In this document: in pieces, positions 7,533 to 17,220 of the stretch
Numbering within the stretch: position 1 is the stretch's first letter
Layout: every line of letters starts with the position of its first letter
NCBI GenBank assembly: GCA_003427395.1
Contig: BFEA01000478.1
Coordinates: 956,151-976,344, forward strand
DNA: 20,194 nt
Reading direction: 5' to 3'
Source: Chara braunii
Lineage: Eukaryota; Streptophyta; Charophyceae; Charales; Characeae
Position numbers and translations under genes: made by a program
The notes under the pieces: model-generated
The model's database searches: none
What the model saw: only the letters and a program-made list of their open reading frames with translations
Told to the model about the DNA's origin: nothing

Positions 7533-8996
7533 AAGGTGTTTGGCGTGAATCCCAGGCATAGGATTACAATCAAACTTCCCTTTTGTGATTCAGTGAGCAA
7601 GAAGAAAGTGCATGCGGTTGCCAAGGAATGGATGAGGGAGAGAATTTCGCCAATGTGTCTATCTAACCTGTTGATTGGCAGGATGAGAACCGTCTGACAA
7701 AAGAAAAAAATTGTCGACGATCTACTGCATAATCACCAGCGCTTTGCAATAAGAAGTGGTCAGACCTGCGCTTGCAAAGGTTTTGACTTGCCTCGACATA
7801 ACGGGCATGTTCGGGTCAGATTAGAGAACATTGAGGGAATTCGGGACTTTGTCAAAAACGCAAAGAATGTACCGCATCCTGGAAGCCTTCTCACCTGGAG
7901 AGAGGTGAATACGGCTTGCAATGATGCCTTGGAACCATTGAAGAGAATGAGAGTGCTTGGGGGGCACGCTGGAAGAATGCAGGTGGACTGGAAGGAAATT
8001 TGTGTGAAGTGTGATTTACGTCATGTAGGATGTGACACAGAGTATGTGATGGGGTTGAAAGAATCTTTCGCGGGCCTAGTTCTCTCTCCCTTGGACCGGA
8101 ACCCTGGAGCAACTCTGTTGGAATGTCCAGTTCTCTATGAAGAAGGAATGACGATGTACAATGAAAATGAGAATTATGAGAGGATTGCAAAATCTGAAGA
8201 TGATGTTATAGTGGCGATGAAACTACAGTTTCGGACTCTGAACCTGGGAAGAGTGACAAAATGGGACAATAAAGGGAGGTTGCAGCATGCCTACACACTG
8301 TCGAAAGATAAGGACCTGCAGAAGAAGAGACCTATCGTGCCTTCTTTCTTGAGCCCCACTCGTACGGCAATGGGGTACCTTGCACAGAGTTTGAACTTTC
8401 TCATAAAAAGGTTGAGGGTGAGGCATTTTAACATTACTGGTGCTAAGCATCTGCAGGAGAAACTAGGGAAAGTGAATGAATTAGCGAATCAGGAGTGGGG
8501 ATTGGACTGCAGATTTCTGATGAGAACGTATGATGTTATGGAGATGTTCACCAGGTTGCCTCACAAGGAGATCAACAAAGTTGTGGAATGGATATTGGAG
8601 TTTTTTCGGGACAAGGGACAACACTGGATCAGGTTGAAGAGTAGAGGGAAGAAGGCGACATTCGGGAAGTCGCATGGAGAAGAGGGTTGGAAATCTTTGA
8701 GACTAACTGACCTTATTATCCTCGCAAAGTTCCAACTCGCCAACACTTTTTTCTTCTTCTCGAAGGAGCAGATGTTGAGGCAAACCATTGGGATTCCTAT
8801 GGGGGGCAGGGCGAGCTCCCCACTAGCCAATGTCCTTTGTATCTTTGCGGAACAACAGTTTGTTACGTCTCTGGCTACGGATGCTAGATATATTGATGGG
8901 AGCCGGTTCATTGATGATCTGCTTTTAGTAGGCCGGTATGATTCAAAAAGAAAAAAATGGGGCGGAGAGATTGAATCGGACGATGGACAAGATTGA
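7533..8996 (+). pseudogene. PLE ORF2, C-x-C linker and reverse transcriptase core
   Basis: The segment is in the same frame as the GIY-YIG part, separated only by TAA (7530-7532) and TGA (7695-7697). The linker reads SGQTCACKGFDLP; the C-A-C codons at 7767-7775 match the C-x-C motif described for N-terminal-endonuclease PLEs. RT motifs follow: RPIVPSF (about 8326-8346), motif A YDVMEMFTRLP with the catalytic Asp at 8532-8534, motif B IGIPMGG (IPMGG at 8793-8807) with SSPLANVL, and motif C FIDDLLL (FIDD 8907-8918). QxxGIPMGG and FIDD are typical of the PLE/telomerase RT branch. All three catalytic Asp are present. The frame runs into a TGA at 8994-8996 because of an indel in the A-rich tract about 8944-8957. 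Confidence 0.9.
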
Positions 8997-9429
8997 GGAT
9001 TGTTACCATAAGGATCTTCCGTTGAAACGGACTGACAATGGGAACCAGATGGCTGAGTTCTTGGAGACAAGGCTGGTTGCCACAGCGACACCTGCATGGA
9101 TCTATAGCTTCCACAAATTTAAAAATCTGGACACTATCTGGGAAGGAGAGGTGGGGCACTATAAGACTCTGAGGAGTTTTGACTCCTTTGCTCCTCTAAT
9201 CCAAAAGTATGGGATTGTCTCGAATTGCATTTGTCGGATAGTAGACAATACGAATACGAAGCTTTCGCTGTGGTGGAGCCTTGTGACTTTTCAGAAGGAA
9301 CTGAGAGTGATTGGTTACCCCAGAGAAACTTTTGAAGCAGGGGTAAGGAAAATGGTCAGGCGGAAGAATACTGCTTTTGGGTGGGAGTTGGCTTCGGAAT
9401 TTTTGAAACTGGGGGTGGTGGGGGGGTGA
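8938..9429 (+). pseudogene. PLE ORF2, RT thumb/C-terminal part (shifted frame)
   Basis: After the FIDD motif the protein continues in frame 1: KNGAERLNRTMDKIEDCYHK, then NGNQMAEFLETRLV, through SLWWSLVTFQKELRVIGYPR, to a stop at 9427-9429. The change of frame falls in a run of A's (CAAAAAGAAAAAAATGG), a classic indel site. Together the ORF2 pieces span about 960 codons, a normal length for a PLE polyprotein. The last 87 codons are duplicated at 3391-3655 in the left pseudo-LTR, where they read SLWWSLVTLQKEL. Confidence 0.85.
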
Positions 9430-9817
9430 AGAAGCAAATCAGGAGGTGGGAGGGGTTGGAGTAACTGTGCACTGAAGCAGGATAGCACCCGGTAGTAGTA
9501 AGCCAGCGGGCCGGGATGAAAAAAGAAAGGGAGGGCCTTGGAATTGGCACCAAGGAAGAGGTTGGTAGATGCGAAAGCGGGCTTTACCCCGCTGGTCCTC
9601 TTTTTTTTTTTTTTTTTTTTTTTTGATTTGTGGTTTTGCATGGGAGCCGACTGTAGTTGGATATTAGTGGTTTTACTGGGATTTTTTTCTCCTCTTGGCC
9701 TGAGCAGCAGGACAGAAGGGTCGAGCACCGGCGTACTTTTTTCCGGTGGTGTTGGGTGATTCATGCTGTGATATGTAACGTCCACGATCACCTGATTATT
9801 TTGTATCTGTATTTGTA
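9165..9817 (+). repeat. Right pseudo-LTR equivalent (PLE 3' end)
   Basis: This is the counterpart of 3391-4058, covering the end of ORF2, its stop at 9429, and about 390 bases of 3' untranslated sequence, including a pure T(24) run at about 9601-9624. The offset between copies is 5774 bp at the start. I saw no hammerhead ribozyme core (CTGATGA ... GAAA) in either copy. Confidence 0.9.
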
Positions 9818-9818
9818 T

Positions 9819-10431
9819 CTTGGTATGAGTCTATGCACCCAACGAACAAGTGAACAGGGTGACCGTCCTCTTCTTTAATAACCTGCACAACGTGTTACCT
9901 CAAGACACCCCAATCATCATCATGGGGGACTTCAACACAACACCAGATCCCAATATTGACAGGCGGACGACCTCTCAATCAGCCTCGGCTCAAGGGGCCC
10001 CGAGACAACAGGGTCCTGACAGCGTGGCACTGAGGCAAATGATGACGAGACTGCACCTCGTTGATACATATAGAGAGTTCCGCCCGAACAAAAAAGCATA
10101 TACATGTGTTAGGTCAAGTGGACAGGCATGTATATCCAACTCACGCATAGATATAGGCCTCATCTCTGAGGATATTGCAGGGTTGCTTACGATGGCAGAC
10201 ATCCTCCTCTTCTCCCCCTGCGAGTCTTTTGACCACCGCATGATAGCCATGAGCCACTCCTTCCATGCTCATGTGACCAGGAGACCGAGATTCTTTAAAT
10301 TCACCACATCCCTCTTGCAGCATCCCGCCCTGAGCAAACAAGCCAGGGAATTTTGGGCATATTGGTCCGCCGCCAGACCTCAAGAAGGGTCATTGGTGCA
10401 ATGGTTTAATGAAGGAGTGACGAGACTTTGA
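9819..10431 (+). pseudogene. LINE-A fragment, C-terminal part of APE endonuclease
   Basis: The text reads VYAPNEQVNRVTVLFFNNL (a 1-nt frame problem at the junction), then MGDFNTTPD (GDFN about 9926-9937), SRIDIGLISE (about 10137-10166) and FDHRMIAM (about 10227-10250). These are the YAPN, GDFN, SRID and SDH blocks of APE-type endonucleases. The N-terminal half of the same domain lies on the other side of the Penelope element (3156-3387). Roughly 25 residues normally present between the two halves appear to be missing, so there was also a deletion or pre-existing decay. The frame ends with TGA near 10429. Confidence 0.8.
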
Positions 10432-11040
10432 TAGAGAAATAAAAAACTCTCCATCAAGCTTGTGCGTGACCGAAAGATAACAATTGACAACCTGCCCTTT
10501 CAACTAGAAGAATGGGACTGACACTTTCAAGCAACCCTTTGGAACAGCCCACTTTTCAGGCTCTTCAAAGGGAACGGGCCCAATTGCAGGACCACTTAGA
10601 CACTCAAGCCCAAAACTGGAGGAACCAAGCAAGAGTAGCCAAGGACGCCTCAGAAGGGATGATGACCTAAACTTTCTTTAACAAGGCCAAAGCGAGGGGC
10701 TGGCCAAAGCAAGGAGCAGGCAAAACACCGTGCCCTCCCTCAAACACCCCTTTGATGGGTCACAGCCTGTGACCAAGAATGTTTATCAAAATGTTCAATA
10801 TGCCTCCATGTAGTATAACCATTTGTTCACCTTTGAAACCAGCCAAAGGCAGCTGCAGGCTTTGGGAGAGGCGAGGGGCGCGCTGCCCAATGCCTTGCCT
10901 GCTCTGTTATTCACATAGCAAAGGGAGCTACTAGGTGAGCCACTAACTCGACCTCCTCCAAGCACTGCAAGATATGGGGGATGAAAAGACACCGGCCCTC
11001 GACTCGTTTCCTAAAGAATTTTGGCTTAATTTCGGAGAGG
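10432..11040 (+). pseudogene. LINE-A fragment, endonuclease-RT linker and start of RT
   Basis: Several stops and frame changes are present, but LINE-like text persists: a Gln-rich helical linker (about 10540-10690, for example QDHLDTQAQNWRNQARVAKD), LFTFETSQRQLQALGEARGA (about 10815-10875), then DMGDEKTPALDSFPKEFW (10971-11024), the conserved entry to LINE reverse transcriptase (compare MKEEKTLGINGFPKEFW in LINE-B at about 13240). The homology stops about 11030-11040, before any catalytic RT motif. Confidence 0.7.
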
Positions 11041-11493
11041 CAAAATTTCAGCGTTTTTTTAATGTTATTTATAAGAAAAACAGAAGGCCTTTTCAACCAA
11101 AAATTGCATCATTCCATAGAGTGCACACCATATTAACAAAACCATTTCCGAGAGATATGTTTACAAACGATTTTTCCTTGTCATCATCCCAGAAGTTTTT
11201 CTTTGAAGATATGGGGGATGAAAAACTGGAAGTGTTATTCTGAGAGGTGCCGAGGCGCTGCACTGCGTGCCAAGCTCTTACAAACTGCCACTTTTTTGTT
11301 TTTTTGGACTGATGCCGCCAGCCATAGTGGTCCGGTCGCCCCGAGCCGCAAAAATTTAGTTGCCAACTCGTGACTTTCTATAAGGCTGGGGCCTTGTGCT
11401 GGCAGTTTTAAGTTTAGGTCTTAGGGCAATGTTTTCACGAGACAGAAGGAAGCCTTCGTCCCCAAACACTCTGCACCCGGGGCAAGTGCGGCA
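11041..11493. other. Unassigned segment with a 19-bp direct repeat
   Basis: An AT-rich stretch (11041-11205) interrupts LINE-A homology. A perfect copy of AAGATATGGGGGATGAAAA, found at 10969-10987 in LINE-A, recurs at 11206-11224. From 11225 to 11493 I recognise nothing. Confidence 0.5.
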
Positions 11494-11724
11494 ATGAGAT
11501 TCGAGATTTATGACCAACAGATGGCCAAGAATGACCTGTACCTGCTTTTTGAACCCAACAAAACAGCCAACCTGCGATGGTTTAGTCACAACGCGTTGCT
11601 AGATCTGCAGTTCGCAAAGGTAAAAACTAGTGATTGTTGGTCAGAGGACGACGTGTGCAAATGCCTGTGCAGAATCTTGCGGAAGAAAGTCCTGCACCTA
11701 GACAGATGGGATGTCAAACAATAG
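11494..11724 (+). other. Small ORF upstream of LINE-B endonuclease, unknown
   Basis: The ORF encodes 76 codons, MRFEIYDQQMAKNDLYLLFE through DRWDVKQ. It has natural amino-acid composition and sits where the end of a LINE ORF1 would be, but it carries no zinc knuckle or other motif. It could be an ORF1 remnant or unrelated. Confidence 0.3.
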
Positions 11725-11844
11725 CACTCCCTGTGAGTAATCCCCCCATCTAGAAGATAGTATGACTGACCTCGAAACACTATACTGCAGAAACCCTGCC
11801 TGACAACAATGCATAAGAACGACGGATCTAGACCTCTGATCCAT

Positions 11845-12681
11845 CAATGTAAATGGTCTGGCAACTAGCAACCTGAAAAAGTGTCAGGCCATCTAGGATC
11901 AACTCAGAAGAGTAGGGCGAAGGTGGTGGTCGGACGTGATATGTGTTCAGGAAACCCACCTGCAGGATATACCATAACATAATAGGGCTCACAAGATGGT
12001 CTGGACCCATTCGGCGGTAAGGGCTCATGCCCCCAGCCCAGGTTCAGTAGGGGTAGCAATCTGGATACCCCCTGACTCCAGATTCCAAATGGTCTATTGG
12101 GTGGTAGAAGAGGAGAAAGGGTGGTGGGTATTAGTACTGGGGATGCTGGATCTATAACTTATTTGCATCCTGTGCATCTATTCCCTTAACACGGTAGGCG
12201 AAAGAAGAACCTTTCTAGGCGACCTGGGGGCACGCGTACCCGGTGGCATCTCGTTGGTCATTGCAGGGGACTTTAATGCCGCCCCCGTGAGAGGGCGTGA
12301 TAGATGGAACTTTCAGGAGTCACCCACTTTTGCAGCAGAGGAAGATGAGCAAATGATTGCAGACCCGTGCGAAACCCTTGCAGTTTTTGACACCTTCCGC
12401 CGCCTACACCCCATGACCGGATTTTTTCTTGTGTGAGGGACAACGATCCGACTAGGCTGTCCAAGTCGCGAATTGACCTCATACTACTATCTAATGACTT
12501 AGAAGGTGCACTGCAGTGGGCAGTTATTCTCCCGTGCAGTCCGCACCCTGGCTTGGACCATAAAACATGCGGGATAATACTCACAATGAGGAAAAGGCCG
12601 GATCAAGGGCCGGGGTTCTATAAACTCAATACCTCGCTTTTAAAGGACCAGCATTTTCGACAAATGATTCAATACGAGTGA
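11845..12681 (+). pseudogene. LINE-B APE endonuclease
   Basis: INVNGLATSNLKKCQ (about 11846-11890) is the conserved N-terminal start of LINE APE domains. It is followed by DVICVQETHLQD (about 11936-11971), then after stops YSLNTVGERRTFLGDL, then IAGDFNAAP (GDFN about 12266-12277), SRIDLILLS (about 12465-12491) and GLDHKTCG (about 12552-12575). Catalytic Glu (QETHL), Asp/Asn (GDFN) and Asp-His (LDH) are present. Frame changes or stops occur at about 11970-12010, about 12160 and about 12430, and TGA ends the frame at 12681. Frequent TAG/TAA codons match C-to-T decay of Gln/Trp codons. Confidence 0.8.
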
Positions 12682-12786
12682 CAGTTTTGCTGCCAACAAA
12701 AAACTTACTTTGACTCATACTCTACCTGGTTAAACAATGGCCTGGTTTTTCTGGCCTGCAAGTGTGAAGAATTTTCCCAAGCCAAA

Positions 12787-13242
12787 GTGACCCTAAGACA
12801 GCAACAGGAATTTACCATCCACGAAGAATTGCTAAACCTAGAACAACAGGTAGATTCACCTCATCTCACTGCACACATTCAGGGAGTGAAGGACCAACTT
12901 CTCCAATATGTCCAGCACAGGTGGCAAGGTATTAGGATACGTCGAAAAATGACCAAATTTACTCAGGAGGCAACAATGGATATCCATTTCTTCAGCATGG
13001 CAACGACCCACGTAAGATGGACCGTAATCGAGGCATTATATGACCCAGCCAGAGGGGACGAGGTCATAGCAACTCTTATCACACAAAGGTTCTTTAAACA
13101 GTTATACACATCCCGAATCCCGGCCCCGCAAGGGGAGGTATGGACAAGAGGCTTGGAAGAGTTCCTATCTCCCATGAATCGGCACCTATCCCCGTTACAG
13201 CGAGATCGCTTGGTGGGGAAAGGGCAACACTTCTTGAAATGA
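12787..13242 (+). pseudogene. LINE-B endonuclease-RT linker region
   Basis: A helical, Gln- and Leu-rich segment (LRQQQEFTIHEELLNLEQQV through RWQGIRIRRKMTK) is followed by FFSMATTHVRWTVIEALYDP and ITQRFFKQLYTS, which resemble the LINE block preceding RT (normally F-x-x-LYT). It ends in LSPLQRDRLVGKGQHFLK and a stop at 13240-13242, while the RT proper begins one frame over, so a single-base indel lies about 13215-13240. Confidence 0.7.
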
Positions 13243-13828
13243 AGGAAGAAAAAACACTTGGTATTAACGGCTTCCCCAAAGAGTTCTGGGAAACAATGTG
13301 GACAAACTTGAGCTCAGACCTATGGGAGTTCTACCAGGAAGTTTGGGCGGATGGTGAAATAGGCGAAGTGGTGGGGAAAGGGGTGTTGTCTCTACTTTAC
13401 AAACAAGGGGATAAAATGAACATTAGGAACTACAGATCTATTACCCTTCTTACAGTGGTTTACAAAATACTCTCCAAAGTCTTGGCAAATCGTACGGCGG
13501 AGGTCCTGGAAGACGTAATTCACCCAGCTCAGACAGGGTTCATGACTGGCAGGAACGTACAAGAGGACATTCTGCTGGTGAATGAAGTAGTTTGTCTGGC
13601 AGGCAGGAACCGGGCAAATGCTGCTATTATCTTTATCGACTTCGAAAAAGCCTACGATCATGTGGACTGTTTTTGTTTTGACAAATGCTTGGACAAAATG
13701 AACTTAGGGCCGACCTCAGGCGATGGGTGAGAATCCTACATAAAAATGTTACTACTTGTATGCAGGTTGCGAATCAGTGACACTCCTTTTGAGCTTCAGC
13801 GGTCGGTCAGGCAAGGAGACCCATTGCC
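13212..13828 (+). pseudogene. LINE-B reverse transcriptase, N-terminal half (motif A)
   Basis: The block LLEMKEEKTLGINGFPKEFW is followed by WADGEIGEVVGKGVLSLLYK, then the fingers motif NIRNYRSITLLTVVYKILSK, GFMTGRNVQEDILLVNEVV and motif A IIFIDFEKAYDHVD (FIDF at 13632-13643). The frame stops at 13728-13730; SVRQGDPL (about 13801-13830, motif B region) follows in another frame. A missing base inside the following PL.P tract then moves the sequence to the frame of the next entry. Confidence 0.88.
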
Positions 13829-14526
13829 CCCTACCTCTTTCTGGTTATAATGGAGGCTCTTTCCGCTAACCTGAGACACAACAAAGACCTTACCCGGATC
13901 AGGATCGTCGATATCCCTGAGGAAGTTGTGCTCGTTTGCTCCCTGTTTGCAGACGACCTTACCATTATAGTTGAGGCAACCACACAAAACATGGAAGAAA
14001 TCCACACCCTCATGAACCGCTTTGGCAGGATCTCAGACATGACCGTTAATTGGGGGCAGAAGACTGTGGGATGGTGGCTGCACCACCAGGGGGACAGGCC
14101 CCCTGTGAACCCGCAAATTACCTGGTCTCCCCCATACGATCCTCTTAGAGTTTTAGGGGCTTCAATCACAGCAAAGGGAAACCCAACACTAACGATGAGT
14201 GACTGGTGAGGCAGGCGCAGACCAAACTAGCGAATTGGAACCACAAGTACACTTCAATCTTTGGGCGGGCCCTTGTCATTAATAATGTCGTACTTGCTGC
14301 TCTATGGTATAAAACCATATTATGGCGTATGAGTAAGGGGGGGCTTAAGGCATTTAAGCGACAGCTGGCGGCCTTCCTATGGAGTGGTGATAGTGGCAAC
14401 TCCCACGCCATCAGTCGAGTAGCATGGGAATCAGTTATCCAGCCCAAGGCTGAGCCCAATGTTGGAGGAGGGCTCGGAATTGTGGATCCCTCCACGCAGT
14501 TCCAAGCCCTCAGTTTCCATTGGTAA
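13829..14526 (+). pseudogene. LINE-B reverse transcriptase, C-terminal half (motif C) and thumb
   Basis: After the motif B area the reading is YLFLVIMEALSANLRHNK, then motif C LFADDLTIIVEATTQN (FADD at 13946-13957) with both catalytic Asp, NRFGRISDMTVNWGQK and LRVLGASITAKG. TGA at 14207-14209 ends that frame, and QAQTKLANWNHKYTSIFGRA with NNVVLAALWYKTILW continues in another frame to 14524-14526. These blocks are the standard post-motif-C thumb of L1-like RTs. Confidence 0.88.
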
Positions 14527-15389
14527 TGATTGGTTCCAACATCTCATTTTTGCAACTTCCTCCCCCTGGGTTCCCCTTGCCTTGGCACAAATCGCAGGTG
14601 ACCTGGCACGCGAGCATTGGTTACGTCTCCTGTATGGCTTGAGGATGGATATTGGAGACTTCCAAGGAAATACAGGAATGGTGACGTGGCACGCGAGCAT
14701 TGGTTACGTCTCCTGTGCACGTGGAGGAAACTCCCAATCCCCGACCGCTCAATACCGGAAAGATGGGAAGAAGTTTTCAGGCAACCACTGTTTGGTAATA
14801 GGCTAATCACAGATTCCCTCAGCCTGGTGAGAAGGAGTTAAGACCCCCCATGAAGGGGTTGGGTGAAGCACGGGGTCCGAAGGGTGGGGGATCTCCGGGA
14901 TGTGGCAGACGGGGAATGAAAAAATGCAACAAGAATGCAAGGATGTCTGCGGTATTGCCACCTAACAGAATCAACAATGGAAGAACTTATTGAAAGCTTC
15001 CCCATTCAATGGTACACCACACTTAGGAAGGGCCCTACCTTAGAAGAGGGAGACTGGGTGGGACTACCTGGTCATGGAACACAAGTAGGTCGTGTGCACT
15101 TGGTGGACCAAGCACAATTTCTGATCGCATGTTTTGCCATCACAGGAACAGGCCAGCTACAAGGGAGCCGACAACCCTTATCTGGAAAGAGAGACGTGAG
15201 GTCTATCGCATTAGAGTGCTAAAAGAGGAGAGGGGTTGGAGGGCGTACTGACCAATGACCCCGATTGAGGACCTCCCTTTCCATCCCGACGAGTGAAGAT
15301 GGTCGTGGAAAGGTCGGGAAACGCGGGAAAGGAAGGGGGAGGCGGAACCGGTTGCGCTAGTCGCCTTAAAAACTAAGTCAGTATACCGA
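14527..15389 (+). pseudogene. LINE-B post-RT region with short tandem duplication
   Basis: Fragmentary LINE reading frames (REHWLRLLYGLRMDIGD; CTWRKLPIPDRSIPERWEEV; CLRYCHLTESTMEELIESFP; DWVGLPGHGTQVGRVHLVDQ) occur in several frames. A perfect 30-bp direct repeat beginning TGGCACGCGAGCATTGG lies at 14604-14633 and 14687-14716, giving an 83-bp local duplication that disrupts the ORF. Confidence 0.6.
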
Positions 15390-16295
15390 ATGCTCAGACC
15401 CAAGTGTAGGCTAAGAGATGTGGTAGAGGATAAATGGCATCGCTTTCTCAACATAGATAAAGGTCTGCTCAAACCCATCCAGTGGTTCAGAGAGTATCGA
15501 AAAAGGACGGCCAAAATTTCTGCCCTTCAATGGCAAATTGACCATCGGTGCCTGCCGACCAACGACTGGCTAATTGACCATACGCAGCTGGAACAGCAAG
15601 GAAGGGCGCTTCCCTGGTGTCGAAGATGCCTCCGGAATTTCCCCGGAAAGAAACGCCCCGAGACAGTGGAGCACATTTTCCTGCAGTGCCCCGCAACCGT
15701 ATTACTGTGGCGATGGTGGGACAGGATTTGGCGGCATATCGTGCCAGGCTTATCATGGCCATGGGATTGGAGGGCCATCTTATTGGGACATCGCCCCCAG
15801 TTTCGAGGAAACACCTTTGAAGAGAACATGTACTCCCTGGGTAGGCCTTCCATCCTGTGGGTAATATGGTGGAGAAGATGCATTCTGGAACTGGAGGGGG
15901 CCAGGGTGGAAGAGGGGGAAGTCACGGAGCAAATATGGCTACTAGTTCAGTATGAGAGCACGGCGCAATGGCAGAGTGTAAAGGAAAAACTGAACCAGGC
16001 ACACACCAGGGCGGACATTGACAGAATTATCTCCTGGCTCTGTGAGGACTGGCTGGGGGGGAAACGGGAGGGCTGGGTAGCAAGAGTGAGCTGGACAGGC
16101 GACAGGCTGGATCAGCGTCAGGACAGGCAGCAGGAACAGGGGCAAGGGATCGAGTTGGAAAGGGATTATCTTCTACACTTCCATGAACGGACAAGGGTGG
16201 ATCCCAGGGAACCATTAAGAGCTGCTCAAGATTTCACTGACCCTTTCCCTCCCCACTTGCTGGCCCTGGAGGAATATCTGGGGGACGGGATCTGA
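15390..16295 (+). pseudogene. LINE-B C-terminal zinc-knuckle (zf-RVT-like) domain
   Basis: The open frame of 301 codons is the longest surviving part of LINE-B. It includes KISALQWQIDHRCLPTNDWL and then a C-x(3)-C...H-x(5)-C arrangement: Cys codons 15618 and 15627, His 15672, Cys 15687, in WCRRC ... ETVEHIFLQC followed by LLWRWWDRIW. This matches the zinc-binding reverse transcriptase domain (zf-RVT) of plant-type LINEs. The remaining about 150 residues are charged and helical, with Gln-Arg-rich DRQQEQGQG. The start at 15390 is only a methionine inside the polyprotein, not a true start. The stop is TGA at 16293-16295. Confidence 0.8.
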
Positions 16296-16714
16296 TCATC
16301 CATACTACTGACTCACCTGTGCCTCAGCTGTTCTAGAGTATTTTTAGTCCAATTTTGAGTCAATTTTGAGGATCGGGGGGGGGGAGATAGCCCATGAGTC
16401 CCGGTGCCCCCTGGGCCCAAGATGGCAACTTGATCCTCCCACCCAGACTACCGACGGCAGAGTTTTTCTTAAAAGATATAAATCCGGCTCAGTACATCCC
16501 CTGAAATCCAGGGCAATCAATGCTGGCAGGGTCCCAAGTGTTCCAAAAGGTTGCTATACGAGAATTTGACTTATCTATGGGACGCTGGACCCGGTTTCCA
16601 GCAGGTGATGCTTCCCACCAACAGATGGAGCGGCCCGCCAGACAAAGCCTCAATCCCGGTGGTGCTCCTACCACCACTGGGATAGAGGGCTTGCACAAGG
16701 GCCTTCAAAAAAAA
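16296..16714 (+). other. LINE-B 3' untranslated region and A(8) tail
   Basis: About 400 non-coding bases include a G(9) run (about 16376-16384). The final part (16581-16706) starts GACGCTGGACCCGGTTTCC, a hairpin copy, and is collinear with 2217-2340 of the retroposon (126 versus 124 nt to the A-run). Shared blocks are CCCACCAAYAGATGGA, TGCTCCTAYCACC and a TTCAAAA end. It could alternatively be a separate truncated insertion of that retroposon. Confidence 0.55.
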
Positions 16715-17067
16715 CGAAAGTTCCCATCTTTTGGAATTACTGGTCTCCCCATCGTATATATCTGTCTTGTCCAGGGCTGGGTCGGCAACTGGCCGGTTGA
16801 GCTGGCCCGGTCAAACCGGGCCCAGACCGGCCGAGGGGGGGTCAACTGGCAAACCGGATGGTCCAAAAAATGGCCTTTTTTTTTCTTTTTTCTTTTGCGG
16901 GATTGGGCTGCGCTTTACTGAGATCTGTCCGATTCCACAATAAAACTGTTGGAGATTTTTTTAAGGGGTGTGCCAGGGGGGGGGAAAGGGGGGGGAGAGG
17001 GGGGGGCGGGATTGTCCAGGTTGAGAGTGTTAAGGGGGCTGTTGTATTCAGGGTTTGCAGGCCCACA

Positions 17068-17220
17068 AGGCCATGGCTAACAGACGGGGGAGGAGGAGGA
17101 GGAGGAGGAAGAAGAAAGAGGAGAAGGAAAATAAGAAGATGAAGAAGAGGAGGAGGAGGAGGAGGAGGAGGAGGAGGAGAAAAAAAAAAAAAAAAAAAAA
17201 AGAAGGCTATGGCTAACAGA
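17068..17220 (+). repeat. Direct repeat flanking GGA tract and A(22)
   Basis: AGGCCATGGCTAACAGA (about 17068-17084) and AGGCTATGGCTAACAGA (about 17204-17220) flank a GGA/GAA tract and a run of about 22 A. The arrangement suggests an internal duplication in the hAT-like element, or a small poly-A-tailed insertion with a 17-bp target duplication. Confidence 0.5.

Larger units (their letters stand above)
3388..9818 (+). mobile_element. Penelope-like retroelement, N-terminal GIY-YIG type (Chlamys/Naiad-like), partial tandem
   Basis: The element consists of a 5'-truncated copy (3391-4058) joined head-to-tail to a full-length copy whose own 3' end is at about 9817. This arrangement is the pseudo-LTR architecture typical of Penelope-like elements. 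ORF2 places a GIY-YIG endonuclease before the reverse transcriptase with a C-x-C linker, the permuted order described for the Chlamys and Naiad clades. A 12-bp duplication with one mismatch, CTTGGTATGGGT (3376-3387) and CTTGGTATGAGT (9819-9830), flanks it, inside the APE domain of LINE-A. Two stops and a frameshift in ORF2 indicate an inactive copy. Confidence 0.85.
11494..16714 (+). mobile_element. LINE-B: degenerate APE/RT/zinc-knuckle non-LTR retrotransposon
   Basis: Over about 5 kb the domain order is APE endonuclease (about 11845-12681), helical linker (12787-13242), reverse transcriptase (about 13215-14526), a post-RT region (14530-15390) and a zf-RVT-type C-terminal domain (15390-16295). 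A 3' untranslated region and A(8) at 16707-16714 follow. This is the order of L1-like plant and algal LINEs. At least six frame changes and stops mean it is dead. The 5' limit is uncertain and I found no target-site duplication. The last 126 nt before the A-run match the tail of the retroposon at 376-2353. Confidence 0.8.

Noticed and set aside
6920-7624. 234-codon minus-strand ORF opposite the GIY-YIG region
   Set aside because: Shadow of the recognisable endonuclease coding strand.
7695-7697. In-frame TGA as selenocysteine
   Set aside because: An in-frame TAA 165 bp upstream and a downstream frameshift show general decay; no SECIS could be identified by eye.
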